NCBI GenBank assembly: GCA_036015235.1
Contig: CP107926.1
Coordinates: 2,356,001-2,420,000, forward strand
Source: Streptomyces sp. NBC_00433
GTDB lineage: Bacteria; Actinomycetota; Actinomycetes; Streptomycetales; Streptomycetaceae
Length of the DNA stretch: 64,000 bases
Reading direction: 5' to 3'
Shown here: piece after piece, positions 51,225 to 60,013 of the stretch
How positions within the stretch are numbered: position 1 is the stretch's first letter
Layout: each line of letters opens with the position of its first letter
Program-made: the position numbers and the translations under genes
Notes under the pieces: generated by a model
Seen by the model: only the letters and a program-made list of their open reading frames with translations
Told to the model about the DNA's origin: nothing
Databases searched by the model: none

Positions 51225-52707
51225 CTGACCGACTTGGCCGATGACGACCGCGTCGCCCTGTCGCCCTGCTTCACCGGGCCGCTGAACAGCCGCTTCAGTG
51301 AGGTCTGCTGACCGGTCCACGCCCTTGCTGATGAAAAGCACGCCAGGCACAGTCAGCAGCCGGGGCCGATCGGCGGAGACGAAGTCAGAGCGGAGGCAGC
51401 TTTCCACAGCTGGGCCGCCCACGTCTGCTGGTCGAGCCCCAACGTGTACTCGATACAGCAATCGCATTGCGGGATCAGCGCCACAAACGATTGCTCCGCC
51501 GCGGTCTCGGCTTCCGTCTCCCACCAGTCATCCGTCGCCAGGTCAGCGGGAGCTATCTCTTCAGCGATGAGCCTGGCCGCCATCCGGCGCAGAGCGTGGC
51601 GCCGTGCCAGGCCCCGATCCGGCAACTCGATCCCGGACTCGGCAAGTGCTTGCTCGAACGCGTCGCGAATATCGCGGGCATCCGCGTTGCGAGACCAACC
51701 GGCGAGCTCGCACAGTGTCGGGGTGTCCAGTCCGGCTGCGAGCGCCTCGGCAGCGATCATCGGCAGATCCTCCGGGCTTATCTCATACGCCTGATAACGA
51801 CACGCCACCTCACCCAGAGATGTGAGCCCACTCTGCACAGAGGTTTCCGGTTCCGGTGTCGTTCCTTCTGCTCTCATGGCTCCTACGGTGTCAGCACCGC
51901 TTTCGGGGAAGGCACCCCGGGGTGGGCCCACTCGGCACCCACCCCGCATGTTCGCCTGAACCCGGGGCCGAACCCACGAGAATACGACCGCTTGCCCTCG
52001 GGTTCCCGCGGAAGCTCACGGGCCTCTGTCCGCACGATCCACCAGTTCGGATGGCCCCGGGCGCACGAGGAAAACACCGGTCAGTTCACCACAGCAGTCC
52101 TGACCCGATCGCCACGGTCGACTTCAACCACAAGCAGCGCTCCGGCCGTTGGTGGACCATTGCCCACCACGGCGAGCAGGGCTGACGGGCGGAGTTCAGC
52201 TGCCAGGCCCCGGCCGAGACCATCGCCTCCGTCACCGCGTCCCTGCTCCAACTCCGCGTCGACCGCGGGAACATCGAACCGCTCGACCTGACCGTCGGCT
52301 CGCTCACCGTCACCGGCAGACAGCGGCTGGCACCAGTACAGCGACGGGCGCGCGATATCCCCGACGGCCGCTGCACCTTGTGGCACGCCCACGGCTCCGC
52401 ATGGGCCTGGTGGGTGTGGAGACGGGACGTATGCGGAAGGGCAGGTACCCAGCGGGCCGCCTCCGTTCTCCACCCACGTCCCCAGTGCCCTGGTGAACGG
52501 CTTCGTCACCCACCTGGCCACCCCGAACCGGTCCAGCGCCGCTACGGCCCTCCCGGTCCCCGCCGTCCCCTCCGCGCCCATCACACCGGTACGCGTGCCG
52601 CTGGACAACGCCCAGCTCGGCCGCACCGTCTCCGGGCGCCGCACCCCACCGCCTCCGGTGACCGCCCGCCCCTCCCGCCTCGCCTCGACCCGAAGGACTC
52701 CTCCTGA
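51225..52707 (+). pseudogene. DUF317-family gene, interrupted and frameshifted
   Basis: CTG at 51225 after GGAG (6 bases) starts a 28-codon remnant reading ADDDRVALSPCFTGP, a degraded DUF317 opening (consensus SPRYLAGP). A segment with a minus-strand gene follows (51312-51950). After about 51950 DUF317 resumes: IHQFGWPRAHEENTGQFTTA, then in another frame DFNHKQRSGRWWTIAHHG and, past an in-frame TGA at 52183-52185, RAEFSCQAPAETIASVTASL. A third frame carries the end (NGFVTHLATPNRSSAATALP). At least two frameshifts and one stop make it non-functional. Confidence 0.7.
51353..51877 (-). CDS. Small hypothetical protein inserted in a DUF317 gene
   Basis: 174 aa from ATG 51877 (a longer frame to 51949 exists). 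Helical, acidic, with several Trp and Cys (LATDDWWETEAETAAEQSFV, IPQCDCCIEYTLGLDQQTWA). Unrecognised. Like the 122-aa gene at 48695 it sits alone, antisense, inside a broken plus-strand gene. Confidence 0.6.
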   Translation of the reverse strand: MRAEGTTPEPETSVQSGLTSLGEVACRYQAYEISPEDLPMIAAEALAAGLDTPTLCELAGWSRNADARDIRDAFEQALAESGIELPDRGLARRHALRRMAARLIAEEIAPADLATDDWWETEAETAAEQSFVALIPQCDCCIEYTLGLDQQTWAAQLWKAASALTSSPPIGPGC

Positions 52708-53186
52708 CCGATTCCCTTACCCCTTACGGCTCCTGCGAGGAGCCGGTGCCGACCGCTGCTCCCGCCGACAGCACCCGCTGGATCCACGACCCTGCCCTGG
52801 CCCACCAGCTGTCCGCGGCCGTGGCATCCCTCCTGGAAAGCGTCCAGCTGATACTGAAGGACGACTACCCGTTCTCGGCCTCGCTGGAAGGCGGCGGCTT
52901 CTACACGTGCGAGCAGACCGGCCTCGACCTCGCCTGGGCCCCGCTGATCGAGACCGAGACCGCCCGCCTGGTCGCCGAAGCCGCAACCGACGTCTCGCCG
53001 GGGCTGTTCGCCCCAGAACTGCCCGCCCTGATCGGAGCGATCGACGCCCAGCCGGTGCCCGTCCAGCAGGCCCTGATCCGCAAGGCCACAGCCCGTCACC
53101 TGGCCAGACCCGCCGTCCCCACGCCCGGGCAGATCACTGCCCAGGTCCACAACACCGCGCCACCCGCCCCTACGCCATCCCCCTGA
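52704..53186 (+). CDS. Hypothetical protein, CTG start
   Basis: 160 aa. AAGGA at 52693-52697 stands 6 bases before CTG at 52704, which also overlaps the previous stop (CTGA). A GTG at 52746 is an alternative. Body: PALAHQLSAAVASLLESVQL, IETETARLVAEAATDVSPGL, VQQALIRKATARHLARPAVP. The sequence right after its stop continues an Arg-ended tail in another frame (ending AARGPRR) like that of the 52-aa ORF at 53978, so a late frameshift may have trimmed it. Unknown function. Confidence 0.6.
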   Translation: MTDSLTPYGSCEEPVPTAAPADSTRWIHDPALAHQLSAAVASLLESVQLILKDDYPFSASLEGGGFYTCEQTGLDLAWAPLIETETARLVAEAATDVSPGLFAPELPALIGAIDAQPVPVQQALIRKATARHLARPAVPTPGQITAQVHNTAPPAPTPSP

Positions 53187-53261
53187 CCGCCGCCCGCGGC
53201 CCCCGCCGCTGAGCCCGCCCGCATACCCGGAGGCTCATGTCGCCCGGCAGAAGGCCCGACG

Positions 53262-53981
53262 GTGAGCGCCTACGCGCCCGATTCGCGGGTCATGGTCTCG
53301 CCCCGCTACATGGCGGGCGCCGGGGACCGGCTCGCCGATGTGCTCGGCCCCCTCATCCACCTCTTCGGATGGCGTCACGAACACGCCCCGGCCACCGGCA
53401 ACCTCACCATCGACAGCCCCGACGGCAGCGTCTTCGTGGACTTCCGTCCTCTGCACCCGCTCGGACACTGGGTGACCGTCGCCCACCACGAGCCTTACTG
53501 GGAAGCGGCCTTCAGCCGGCAGACTCCGCTGGAGGCGGTCGCAGCCGTCACGCAGGCCCTGCCGCAACTGCTCGGTGACACCCGGCACAGCGACCACATC
53601 CCGATCACGGACGTGCCGCTGGGCCGGCTCGCCGACCTGCACGGCTGGGCTGCCGGGGACAAGGGAGTGCTCACCTCACCCGACCGCTACTGCCGCCTGG
53701 AGCACGCACCGGGCCAGGAGATCAGGTGGCAGGTCGAGCACCTCTACTTCGAGAACGCGCCGCTGGCCACCTTCACCCAAGACGCCCCCGAGGCCCTCGT
53801 GCGTCAGTTCTTCGCCCATCTGGCCGCGTCCGGCGCGGTGGAGAGGTCCTTCGGCGACCTGCCCCTGAGCACCGGCCACGAACGCAGTGCGCGGGTCACA
53901 CCGCTACGCCCAGCCGGAGTGGACACCGACCTCGTGCAGGCCCTCGACCGGCTGCTCGGCGCTCCCCGCCGCAGCCGATGA
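53262..53981 (+). CDS. SPDY/DUF317-family protein
   Basis: 239 aa. GTG at 53262 with AGAAGG 7 bases upstream. VSPRYMAGAGD, LFGWRHEHAPATGNLT, the name-giving SPDGSVFVDF, HPLGHWVTVAHHEPYWEAAF, and the second unit (LHGWAAGDKGVLTSPDRYCR) are all present, so this is an intact relative of the pseudogene just upstream. ATGA overlap with the following small ORF. Confidence 0.85.
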   Translation: MSAYAPDSRVMVSPRYMAGAGDRLADVLGPLIHLFGWRHEHAPATGNLTIDSPDGSVFVDFRPLHPLGHWVTVAHHEPYWEAAFSRQTPLEAVAAVTQALPQLLGDTRHSDHIPITDVPLGRLADLHGWAAGDKGVLTSPDRYCRLEHAPGQEIRWQVEHLYFENAPLATFTQDAPEALVRQFFAHLAASGAVERSFGDLPLSTGHERSARVTPLRPAGVDTDLVQALDRLLGAPRRSR

Positions 53982-54136
53982 CCCTCCGGCAAACCCTGCC
54001 CCGCAAAGCGGGAGCCGGTCGTCTGCCCCGTCCCGCCGTGCCCTCGCCCGGGCGGATCACCGCCCAGGCCGACAGCACCGCCACCATCCGCCCGCGGGCA
54101 ACCCCCCTTGCCATCGCCCGCGGTCCGCGCCGCTGA
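53978..54136 (+). CDS. Small basic ORF, 52 aa
   Basis: ATG at 53978 overlaps the previous stop (ATGA). The sequence (GRLPRPAVPSPGRITAQADS, ending ATPLAIARGPRR) matches the C-terminal tail of the protein at 52704-53186 (LARPAVPTPGQITAQ), so it is probably a detached tail left by duplication or deletion. Confidence 0.45.
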   Translation: MTLRQTLPRKAGAGRLPRPAVPSPGRITAQADSTATIRPRATPLAIARGPRR

Positions 54137-54164
54137 CCCATTTCACAACCGCCGCTGGAGGCTC

Positions 54165-55571
54165 ATGACCTACGCGCCCATCGACGTCCGGCTCGACCCG
54201 CACCCCGAGGACAACAGCGCGGTCCTCGCCCGCCTCACCGGGCCGCGGGCGACCGCCGCCCGCCACATCCTGCTCGCCCACACCTTCCAGCCGGCGCCCG
54301 GCCAGGGCCCGGACACCCTGGTACTGGTGCGCATCGACTACGAGGAAGCCCACTACGCCGAGGCTGCCACCCGGGCCCTGCGCAAGGCAGGCATCACCGT
54401 CGGCGTCGCCTTCGCCCTCCAGCAGGACTTCGACGACGAGTGGATCTGGCTCAACTACCCGATGCCCTGGCTGACACCGGAGGAGATCCGCGAGGTCGGA
54501 GCCGAGGCACAGAAGATCCACGACGACATCGCCGCCGCAGACCTGGTCATCCACCGCCATGCCGCGTTCGGCGACGGGCCCCTGCGCGCGGTCCTCGCGG
54601 TAGGCACCTACGGCGCCGGCTACAGCGTGCATCTGCAGGGCGAGGACCACGTGCGGCAGGTGGCAGCGACTTTCGACAACCAGGACGAGGCCCTGGCGGA
54701 CTTCGACCTCCGCTACGGGGGCGCCGTACGCCCCGGCCCCGCACCTGCAACGCCCGCCGAGCAGCGCACCGCCCGCGTCCTCGCCGCCGCTACGACGCCG
54801 GACGGCGGGCCCGGGCGGACGGTCCCGTCACCGACGACGGTGCCGGTCTACGAGGGGGATCCCGGCGACCACGAGGAACTCCTGGATTCCTTCCTCGAGC
54901 GGGAGGACGAGTGGGCGAAGTACCGGCCGCACGACGAGACCACCATCGCCATCCACGAATCCCTGCTGCTGCGCGTGGAGTTCGTCCACGAGCCCGAGGG
55001 GAGCGAACCGCGGTGGACTGTCGCGGCGTACGAGTCGCCGGTCGGCGAGCGCCTGTGGCACGCCACCGCGAGTGCCTCCACACCGGTGGAGATGGTGGCC
55101 GTCCTCCTGGACACCCTCGTATCGGGAGCGGCCGAGGCGACCGAGCCCGCGGCCGGCGAGAAGGCCATCGCCCACATGGCCCGGCCGCCGGCCGACTGGA
55201 CGCAGACCGTGGAGGGTCGCTTCATCCGGTGGACGCCCCCGCGGGGTGACGGCGCGGGCGTCGTCTTCGACGCCTTCGCCGCCCAGGCCCGGACGCCCGC
55301 CGACTCCCGGACCTGGTCGGTGTGGGGCGGCCACGATGCCGACCACCCCGTCTGGGCCGTACGCCTGTCCCCGCGCACCCCGGCCGAGATCCTCCACGAC
55401 CTGGCCTTCGAACTCGCCGAGGGCCTGTGCCGGCGACCCCGCCCCGACCTGCCGCCCCCGCCCGTACGCGCAGCCCACACCGTGCGCCTCGAACCCTCCG
55501 CGCTGGCCCTCACCGTCACCCCGCCGGCTCCGGCACACCGATCCGCCGGCCCGCACCGGCCGGCACGCTGA
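54165..55571 (+). CDS. Large protein with DUF317-like C-terminal units
   Basis: 468 aa, ATG 54165 after GGAGG. Residues 1-205 form an unrecognised domain (LVLVRIDYEEAHYAEAATRA, LRKAGITVGVAFALQQDFDD, WIWLNYPMPWLTPEEIREVG). Residues 255-440 hold two DUF317-like units (LWHATASASTPVEMVAVLLD, AVRLSPRTPAEILHDLAFEL). The linker is acidic and the tail Pro-rich. Soluble, function unknown. Confidence 0.7.
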   Translation: MTYAPIDVRLDPHPEDNSAVLARLTGPRATAARHILLAHTFQPAPGQGPDTLVLVRIDYEEAHYAEAATRALRKAGITVGVAFALQQDFDDEWIWLNYPMPWLTPEEIREVGAEAQKIHDDIAAADLVIHRHAAFGDGPLRAVLAVGTYGAGYSVHLQGEDHVRQVAATFDNQDEALADFDLRYGGAVRPGPAPATPAEQRTARVLAAATTPDGGPGRTVPSPTTVPVYEGDPGDHEELLDSFLEREDEWAKYRPHDETTIAIHESLLLRVEFVHEPEGSEPRWTVAAYESPVGERLWHATASASTPVEMVAVLLDTLVSGAAEATEPAAGEKAIAHMARPPADWTQTVEGRFIRWTPPRGDGAGVVFDAFAAQARTPADSRTWSVWGGHDADHPVWAVRLSPRTPAEILHDLAFELAEGLCRRPRPDLPPPPVRAAHTVRLEPSALALTVTPPAPAHRSAGPHRPAR

Positions 55572-55609
55572 ACCGTTCCGCGACCCCAACCCCCTTGCAA
55601 GGAGGGGTA

Positions 55610-55864
55610 CTGCCCGAACAGCGCGCACCTGATGTCCGGATCACCCGCTTGGGGAGCGGGAGCGTCGAAGCCGGGGGCGGTGACAGGGTCACGTCCCGGG
55701 CCGTGGTGCAGCCGATCATGCTCCTTCGACACCGATCCTGGGCCCGGCAGACTTGTCCCGCCCTGGAGCACCCGGCAGTTGTCGCTGGCCGCGGCGACGT
55801 GAGCCCCAACAGGCCTTTCGGCAGCGGCGGCCAAGGCCATGAACTGGGCGATCTGCGTACTTGA
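55610..55864 (+). CDS. Small ORF, CTG start
   Basis: 84 aa. AAGGAGG ends 4-5 bases before CTG at 55610, and the stop overlaps TTG of the next gene (TTGA). Sequence: DVRITRLGSGSVEAGGGDRV, SRAVVQPIMLLRHRSWARQT. Translation is suggested only by the ribosome site and coupling; composition is not strongly coding-like, so it may be a degraded gene. Confidence 0.4.
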   Translation: MPEQRAPDVRITRLGSGSVEAGGGDRVTSRAVVQPIMLLRHRSWARQTCPALEHPAVVAGRGDVSPNRPFGSGGQGHELGDLRT

Positions 55865-56445
55865 TCGGCTACACAACGTGGCGGGACAACACCGGTGACA
55901 GCCTCGCCCGCGCCCTGCTGGAACGCGCCGGATTCACCGTCCAGTGGCACTTCAACTCCCTTTGCCACCGCCTGACGTGGGGCCAGGGTCCAATCCGCGA
56001 GAACGAGCAGGCCACGCACGCGGCGCAGATGCTCACCCTGGCCGGATACCGCGTCGACCTCGACCCGGGCCTCACCACCCACCGCACTGGGCTGCCCGCG
56101 GGCCCCGGCGGCGGGTACCGGCTCAGTGACCAACTGCGTGCCCTGACCCAGGCGATGGACGGCGCCGAGACCTACGACGCCGCAGCCGCTCTGGCCGACC
56201 AGGTCGCCCACGACGTCCACGGCCTCCTGCCGGCCCTGACCCGGTTCCTCCAGGCAGCCGGTCAGCAGGCGCACGCCGCCGGCACCGGCCCCGGCGCCTG
56301 GCCCACGCAGGCGACCACCTGCGGCGCCTCGGCCCGCCAGAACGCCCCGAGCAGAGGACCGCCGCAGCAGGCGACACCGCCGCTCCACCACCGCCCACGC
56401 CCACCGGCCGGCCCCGGACCCGCTGACCTTCACGCACGAGAATAG
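55861..56445 (+). CDS. Helical-domain family protein, TTG start
   Basis: 194 aa from TTG 55861 (TTGA overlap). Residues 1-85 (TGDSLARALLERAGFTVQWH, GYRVDLDPGLTTHRTG) resemble part of the protein at 27615. Residues 85-150 carry the helical domain (LSDQLRALTQAMDGAETYDA, HGLLPALTRFLQAAGQQAHA). Pro/His-rich tail. The next 15 bases are AT-rich and lead into the low-GC PAPS-reductase gene. Confidence 0.6.
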   Translation: MIGYTTWRDNTGDSLARALLERAGFTVQWHFNSLCHRLTWGQGPIRENEQATHAAQMLTLAGYRVDLDPGLTTHRTGLPAGPGGGYRLSDQLRALTQAMDGAETYDAAAALADQVAHDVHGLLPALTRFLQAAGQQAHAAGTGPGAWPTQATTCGASARQNAPSRGPPQQATPPLHHRPRPPAGPGPADLHARE

Positions 56446-56460
56446 GAATTCCGTACACCC

Positions 56461-57411
56461 TTGGAAAACCCCACCAACCCTACCTACCGCATCCTTTCCC
56501 TCGGCGCCGGAGTACAGTCCACCACCCTCCTCAGTCTTTCCGCCGAAGGCATCCTTCCCCGAATCGACTATGCGGTATTTGCCGACACCGGGTGGGAACC
56601 GAAAGCCGTATATTCCCATCTCGACCGCATTCAGCGTGAGATAGCCGAACCGGCAGGCATCCCGATCCTGCGGGTGGCGACCGGCAATATCCGTGATGAT
56701 GCTCTCGACCCCGAGCACCGTTTCGCCTCGATGCCGCTCTACATCCTCAACAAGGATGGCCGACCTGGGATGACGCGGCGGCAGTGCACCGGCGAATATA
56801 AAATAAAACCAATTAAGAAGCAGGTCCGGGAGGTCTTGGGATACCCCTACCCGCAGCGTATCCCGAAGGGCGTTTTCGTCGAGCAGTGGGTCGGGATCTC
56901 GACGGACGAATTTCACCGGGCGAAGGACGCCGACGTCGCCTACATGCACAACCGGCACCCTCTCATCGTGGACATGGACTGGTCCCGCGCCGACTGCGTC
57001 TCCTACCTGGAATCGCGCGGACTGGCGGACACCCCAAAATCGAGCTGTCTGGGCTGTCCATTCCATGGAAATCAGCAGTGGAGGAATATCAGGGACAATT
57101 CTCCGGAGGAGTGGGAGGACGTCGTCGCCTTTGACGCGGCGATCCGGGCCGGAAACGCCCGCGCCAACGCCTCCGGCAACCCGCTGCTCGGTCAGGCGTT
57201 CCTGCACCGCTCCCGCGTCCCCCTTGACCAGGCGCCGATCGACCACGTCACCGCCCGCGAATGGGCCCAGCGGCAGGCCGCCCTCGACACCGGGGCGGCC
57301 GGTGAACGTCTGAAGGAGCTGGAGGACGGCGTCACCGACGGCTGCTCGCCCTGGGCGTGCCGCGGCGACGAACAACGACCTGAACATGGCGACTTCGGGC
57401 TGACGGCGTGA
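56461..57411 (+). CDS. PAPS-reductase/DndC-like protein
   Basis: 316 aa. The N-terminal PP-loop reads ILSLGAGVQSTTLLSL, the nucleotide-binding loop of the PAPS-reductase superfamily; VFADTGWEPKAVYSHLDRIQ follows as in phage and mobile-element members. Three Cys (RRQCTGEYKIKP; SCLGCPFHGN) could hold an iron-sulfur cluster or a reactive thiol, as in DndC-type sulfur enzymes. Clearly less GC-rich than its neighbours (runs like AATATAAAATAAAACC near 56796), a sign of transfer. TTG at 56461. GTGA overlap with the C5-methyltransferase gene suggests a joint role, perhaps in DNA modification. Confidence 0.82.
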   Translation: MENPTNPTYRILSLGAGVQSTTLLSLSAEGILPRIDYAVFADTGWEPKAVYSHLDRIQREIAEPAGIPILRVATGNIRDDALDPEHRFASMPLYILNKDGRPGMTRRQCTGEYKIKPIKKQVREVLGYPYPQRIPKGVFVEQWVGISTDEFHRAKDADVAYMHNRHPLIVDMDWSRADCVSYLESRGLADTPKSSCLGCPFHGNQQWRNIRDNSPEEWEDVVAFDAAIRAGNARANASGNPLLGQAFLHRSRVPLDQAPIDHVTAREWAQRQAALDTGAAGERLKELEDGVTDGCSPWACRGDEQRPEHGDFGLTA

Positions 57412-58700
57412 ACCGCGGCCTGGTGCTCGACGCGTTCGCCGGACCGGGCGGCTGGTCGTATGCCGCATCCGTGCTGGGTGTGCGGGACATCGGGCTGGAG
57501 TGGGATCTGTGGGCGTGCCGGACGAGGGCGGCGGCCGGGCTGCTGACCATCCGCACCGACGTGGCGGTGTACCCGGTGTGGCCGTTCGTCGGGAAGACGT
57601 GGGGGCTGATCGCGTCCCCGCCGTGCCAGGCGTGGTCGATGGCCGGCAAGAGGCTGGGGCTGCTCGACCAGCCGCTGGTCCACCAGGCGGTGGCAGACCT
57701 CGCCGCCGGCCGTGACACCCGCGCGAAGCTGCTGACCGCGTGCCGGGACGAGCGGTCCCTGCTGGCTGCCGAGCCGATGCGCTACCTGCACGCCCTGCAC
57801 CAGGGCGGGCAGCCCGAATGGGTGCTGATGGAGGAGGTGCCTGACGTGCTGCCGCTGTGGCGCCAGTACGCCGCAATCCTGCGCACCTGGGGTTTCTCGG
57901 CCTGGACCGGCATCCTGAACGCGGCCGACTACGGAGTGCCGCAGACCCGCAGGCGGGCGATCCTGATCGCCTCCCGGGTCCGAACCGCGGTCCCGCCCGA
58001 GCCCACTCATGCTCAAACGCCACAGCCGGAGTCGCTGTTCGGCCCGGGCCGTGAGCGATGGGTCAGCATGGCCGAGGCGCTCGGCTGGGGCGCCACCGAC
58101 CGGCCGGTGCCGACCGTGTGCGCCGGCGGCGGACCCGGCGGCGGACCCGAGCCCTTCCCCTCCGGGTCGAGGAAAACCCTCACCGACGCCCGTATTCGCG
58201 GCACCTGGAAAACCCACCCCACCGCGGCCGACCTGGTGCTGCGCTCCCGGCGGGACGGACCCGGCTGTGCCCAGCACGGGCTGCGCGACAACCGGCCCGC
58301 CGACGCACCCGCGCCGAGGTTCACCGCCGAGGCCGACCGCTGGGCCTGGTCGTTGCGCAGCAACAACCAGGCCAACGCCACCGTCCGCAGCTCCGATGAG
58401 CCGGCCGGCACGCTGTTCTTCGGCCACCGCGCGAACGAATGCGTGTGGGTCGCCGAACCCCGACCAGGCGCCGCACCTCCGGCAGATCAGGATCCGGGCG
58501 ATGCCCCGGATCCGATCCGGATCACCGCGGCCGAGGCCGGGATCCTGCAGACCTTCCCCGCCGACCACCCCTGGGCCGGCAACAAAGGCCAGGTCTTCGG
58601 CCAGATCGGCAACGCCGTCCCGCCCCGGCTCGCCGCCCACCTGCTCGCCCCGCACCTCGGCGCCACCCTGGCCCGCGACGACTTCACCCTGGCCGCCTGA
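57408..58700 (+). CDS. DNA cytosine-C5 methyltransferase
   Basis: 430 aa, GTG at 57408 (GTGA overlap). Motif I DAFAGPGGWS, IV SPPCQAWSMAG (catalytic Cys), VI MEEVPDV, VIII QTRRRAIL, IX-X QIGNAVPPRLAA are all present. A long insert (about 205-330) before motif IX should hold the target-recognition part. A complete Dcm-type enzyme, likely solitary; no endonuclease is adjacent. The start of the next gene overlaps its stop by one base. Confidence 0.92.
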   Translation: MNRGLVLDAFAGPGGWSYAASVLGVRDIGLEWDLWACRTRAAAGLLTIRTDVAVYPVWPFVGKTWGLIASPPCQAWSMAGKRLGLLDQPLVHQAVADLAAGRDTRAKLLTACRDERSLLAAEPMRYLHALHQGGQPEWVLMEEVPDVLPLWRQYAAILRTWGFSAWTGILNAADYGVPQTRRRAILIASRVRTAVPPEPTHAQTPQPESLFGPGRERWVSMAEALGWGATDRPVPTVCAGGGPGGGPEPFPSGSRKTLTDARIRGTWKTHPTAADLVLRSRRDGPGCAQHGLRDNRPADAPAPRFTAEADRWAWSLRSNNQANATVRSSDEPAGTLFFGHRANECVWVAEPRPGAAPPADQDPGDAPDPIRITAAEAGILQTFPADHPWAGNKGQVFGQIGNAVPPRLAAHLLAPHLGATLARDDFTLAA

Positions 58701-59788
58701 TGACACCCCACGACAGCTACGCCCCTGACGACTTCTATGACGACCTGCCACCGCCGGAACCGCTGCACTTCGCCGAACAGGCCCTGCTCGGCGCCCTGCT
58801 CCTCGACCCCCGACAGCTCGCCGGCGTGCCGGACCTGCTGCCCGAGCACTTCGCCAACCCCTCCCACAGCGCGCTACTCGCGGCGATGCGCACCCTCACC
58901 CCGCCCGACCCGGACGCCCACCGGGCGAGCCCGGTATGGCTGACGGCCGTACTGAAGACCTCGGTGACCGCGGCACCGGGGCTGGCCACCCCTTACCTCC
59001 ACACCCTCGTCAACGCCTGCCCCCGACCCGAACACGCCCCCGTCTACGCCCAGATGATCCGCGCCGAACACGTCCGCCGGACCCTGCGCGAGCACGCCGT
59101 CCGGCTGGAACAGCTCACCCACGACAGCACACTCCCCGAACCGGCCACGATCGTGCTGGAGCAGGCCGACGCCCTCGGGCGATTCCTCGACCGCGTCGAA
59201 CCCCAGTGGCCTCGCCAACCCGGACCCGTGCCCAGAGCGGCTCCGGCGGCAGCGGACGAAGCCCCGGCCGAGGAGGACCTCGACGCCGAACGCCTCCTCC
59301 TCGCCGCCGGTACCGCCCGCCCCCAAGACCTCGCCCGCCTGGACTGGCTGCACCCCGAGGACTTCCGCCTCCCCCTGCACCAGGGCGTGTACCGGTGCCT
59401 GACCGCGATGGCCCGGCGCGGTGACCCGATCGACCCGATCACCGTGCTGTGGAACGCCCAGCAGCACACCGCCCTGCACGGCACCGACCCCGCCCACGTC
59501 CTGGACTTCCTCCACCAAGCCGTCGGCTCGGCCGAGCACTGGGCCGAACACCTCTACACCCGCGCCCTGCTGACAACCGCCCGCACCTCCGGACGCGAGA
59601 TCACCGCCCTCACCCACGACCCCGCACACTCCCCCCACCACCTCATACCCGCCGCCCGCCGCGCCCTGGCCCCCCTCACCCGCATAAGAGCCCGCCGCCG
59701 CGCACCCCCACCCACCGCGACTGCGCCAGTCGCCGCCCCGCGGCCTCCGGCGCTGACCACCAGCACGCCCCTGCGCGCCACCCGATGA
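58700..59788 (+). CDS. Protein with two DnaB N-terminal-like domains
   Basis: 362 aa, ATG at 58700 overlapping the stop TGA by one base. Residues 24-160 read as a DnaB N-domain (FAEQALLGALLLDPRQLAGV, LPEHFANPSHSALLAAMRTL, WLTAVLKTSVTAAPGLATPY). A second similar unit follows at about 195-325 (AERLLLAAGTARPQDLARLD, LPLHQGVYRCLTAMARRG). No RecA-like helicase domain is present. Such N-domain proteins could bind primase or helicase. The tail ends ALTTSTPLRATR, repeated elsewhere. Confidence 0.72.
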   Translation: MTPHDSYAPDDFYDDLPPPEPLHFAEQALLGALLLDPRQLAGVPDLLPEHFANPSHSALLAAMRTLTPPDPDAHRASPVWLTAVLKTSVTAAPGLATPYLHTLVNACPRPEHAPVYAQMIRAEHVRRTLREHAVRLEQLTHDSTLPEPATIVLEQADALGRFLDRVEPQWPRQPGPVPRAAPAAADEAPAEEDLDAERLLLAAGTARPQDLARLDWLHPEDFRLPLHQGVYRCLTAMARRGDPIDPITVLWNAQQHTALHGTDPAHVLDFLHQAVGSAEHWAEHLYTRALLTTARTSGREITALTHDPAHSPHHLIPAARRALAPLTRIRARRRAPPPTATAPVAAPRPPALTTSTPLRATR

Positions 59789-60013
59789 CGCAGCAACCCC
59801 GGCGGACGGGCCGACGCCGCCCACGACAACGAGACCGTCACCGTCACCGCGATGACCGACGCCGGCCGAGAAACCTACGAACAGTGGAAGGCCGGCTACG
59901 GCCCGCCCGTACCGGCCCCGCACCGCCGAGTCCCGCGCCCCGGAGCCCGGCTGGCACCGGCCTCCCAAGCCCACAAGCCCTCCAAGCCGCCAACCGAACA
60001 TCACGGAGAAATC

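Noticed and set aside
55516..58023. 835-codon minus-strand ORF
   Set aside because: Antisense to the PAPS-reductase-like and methyltransferase genes.
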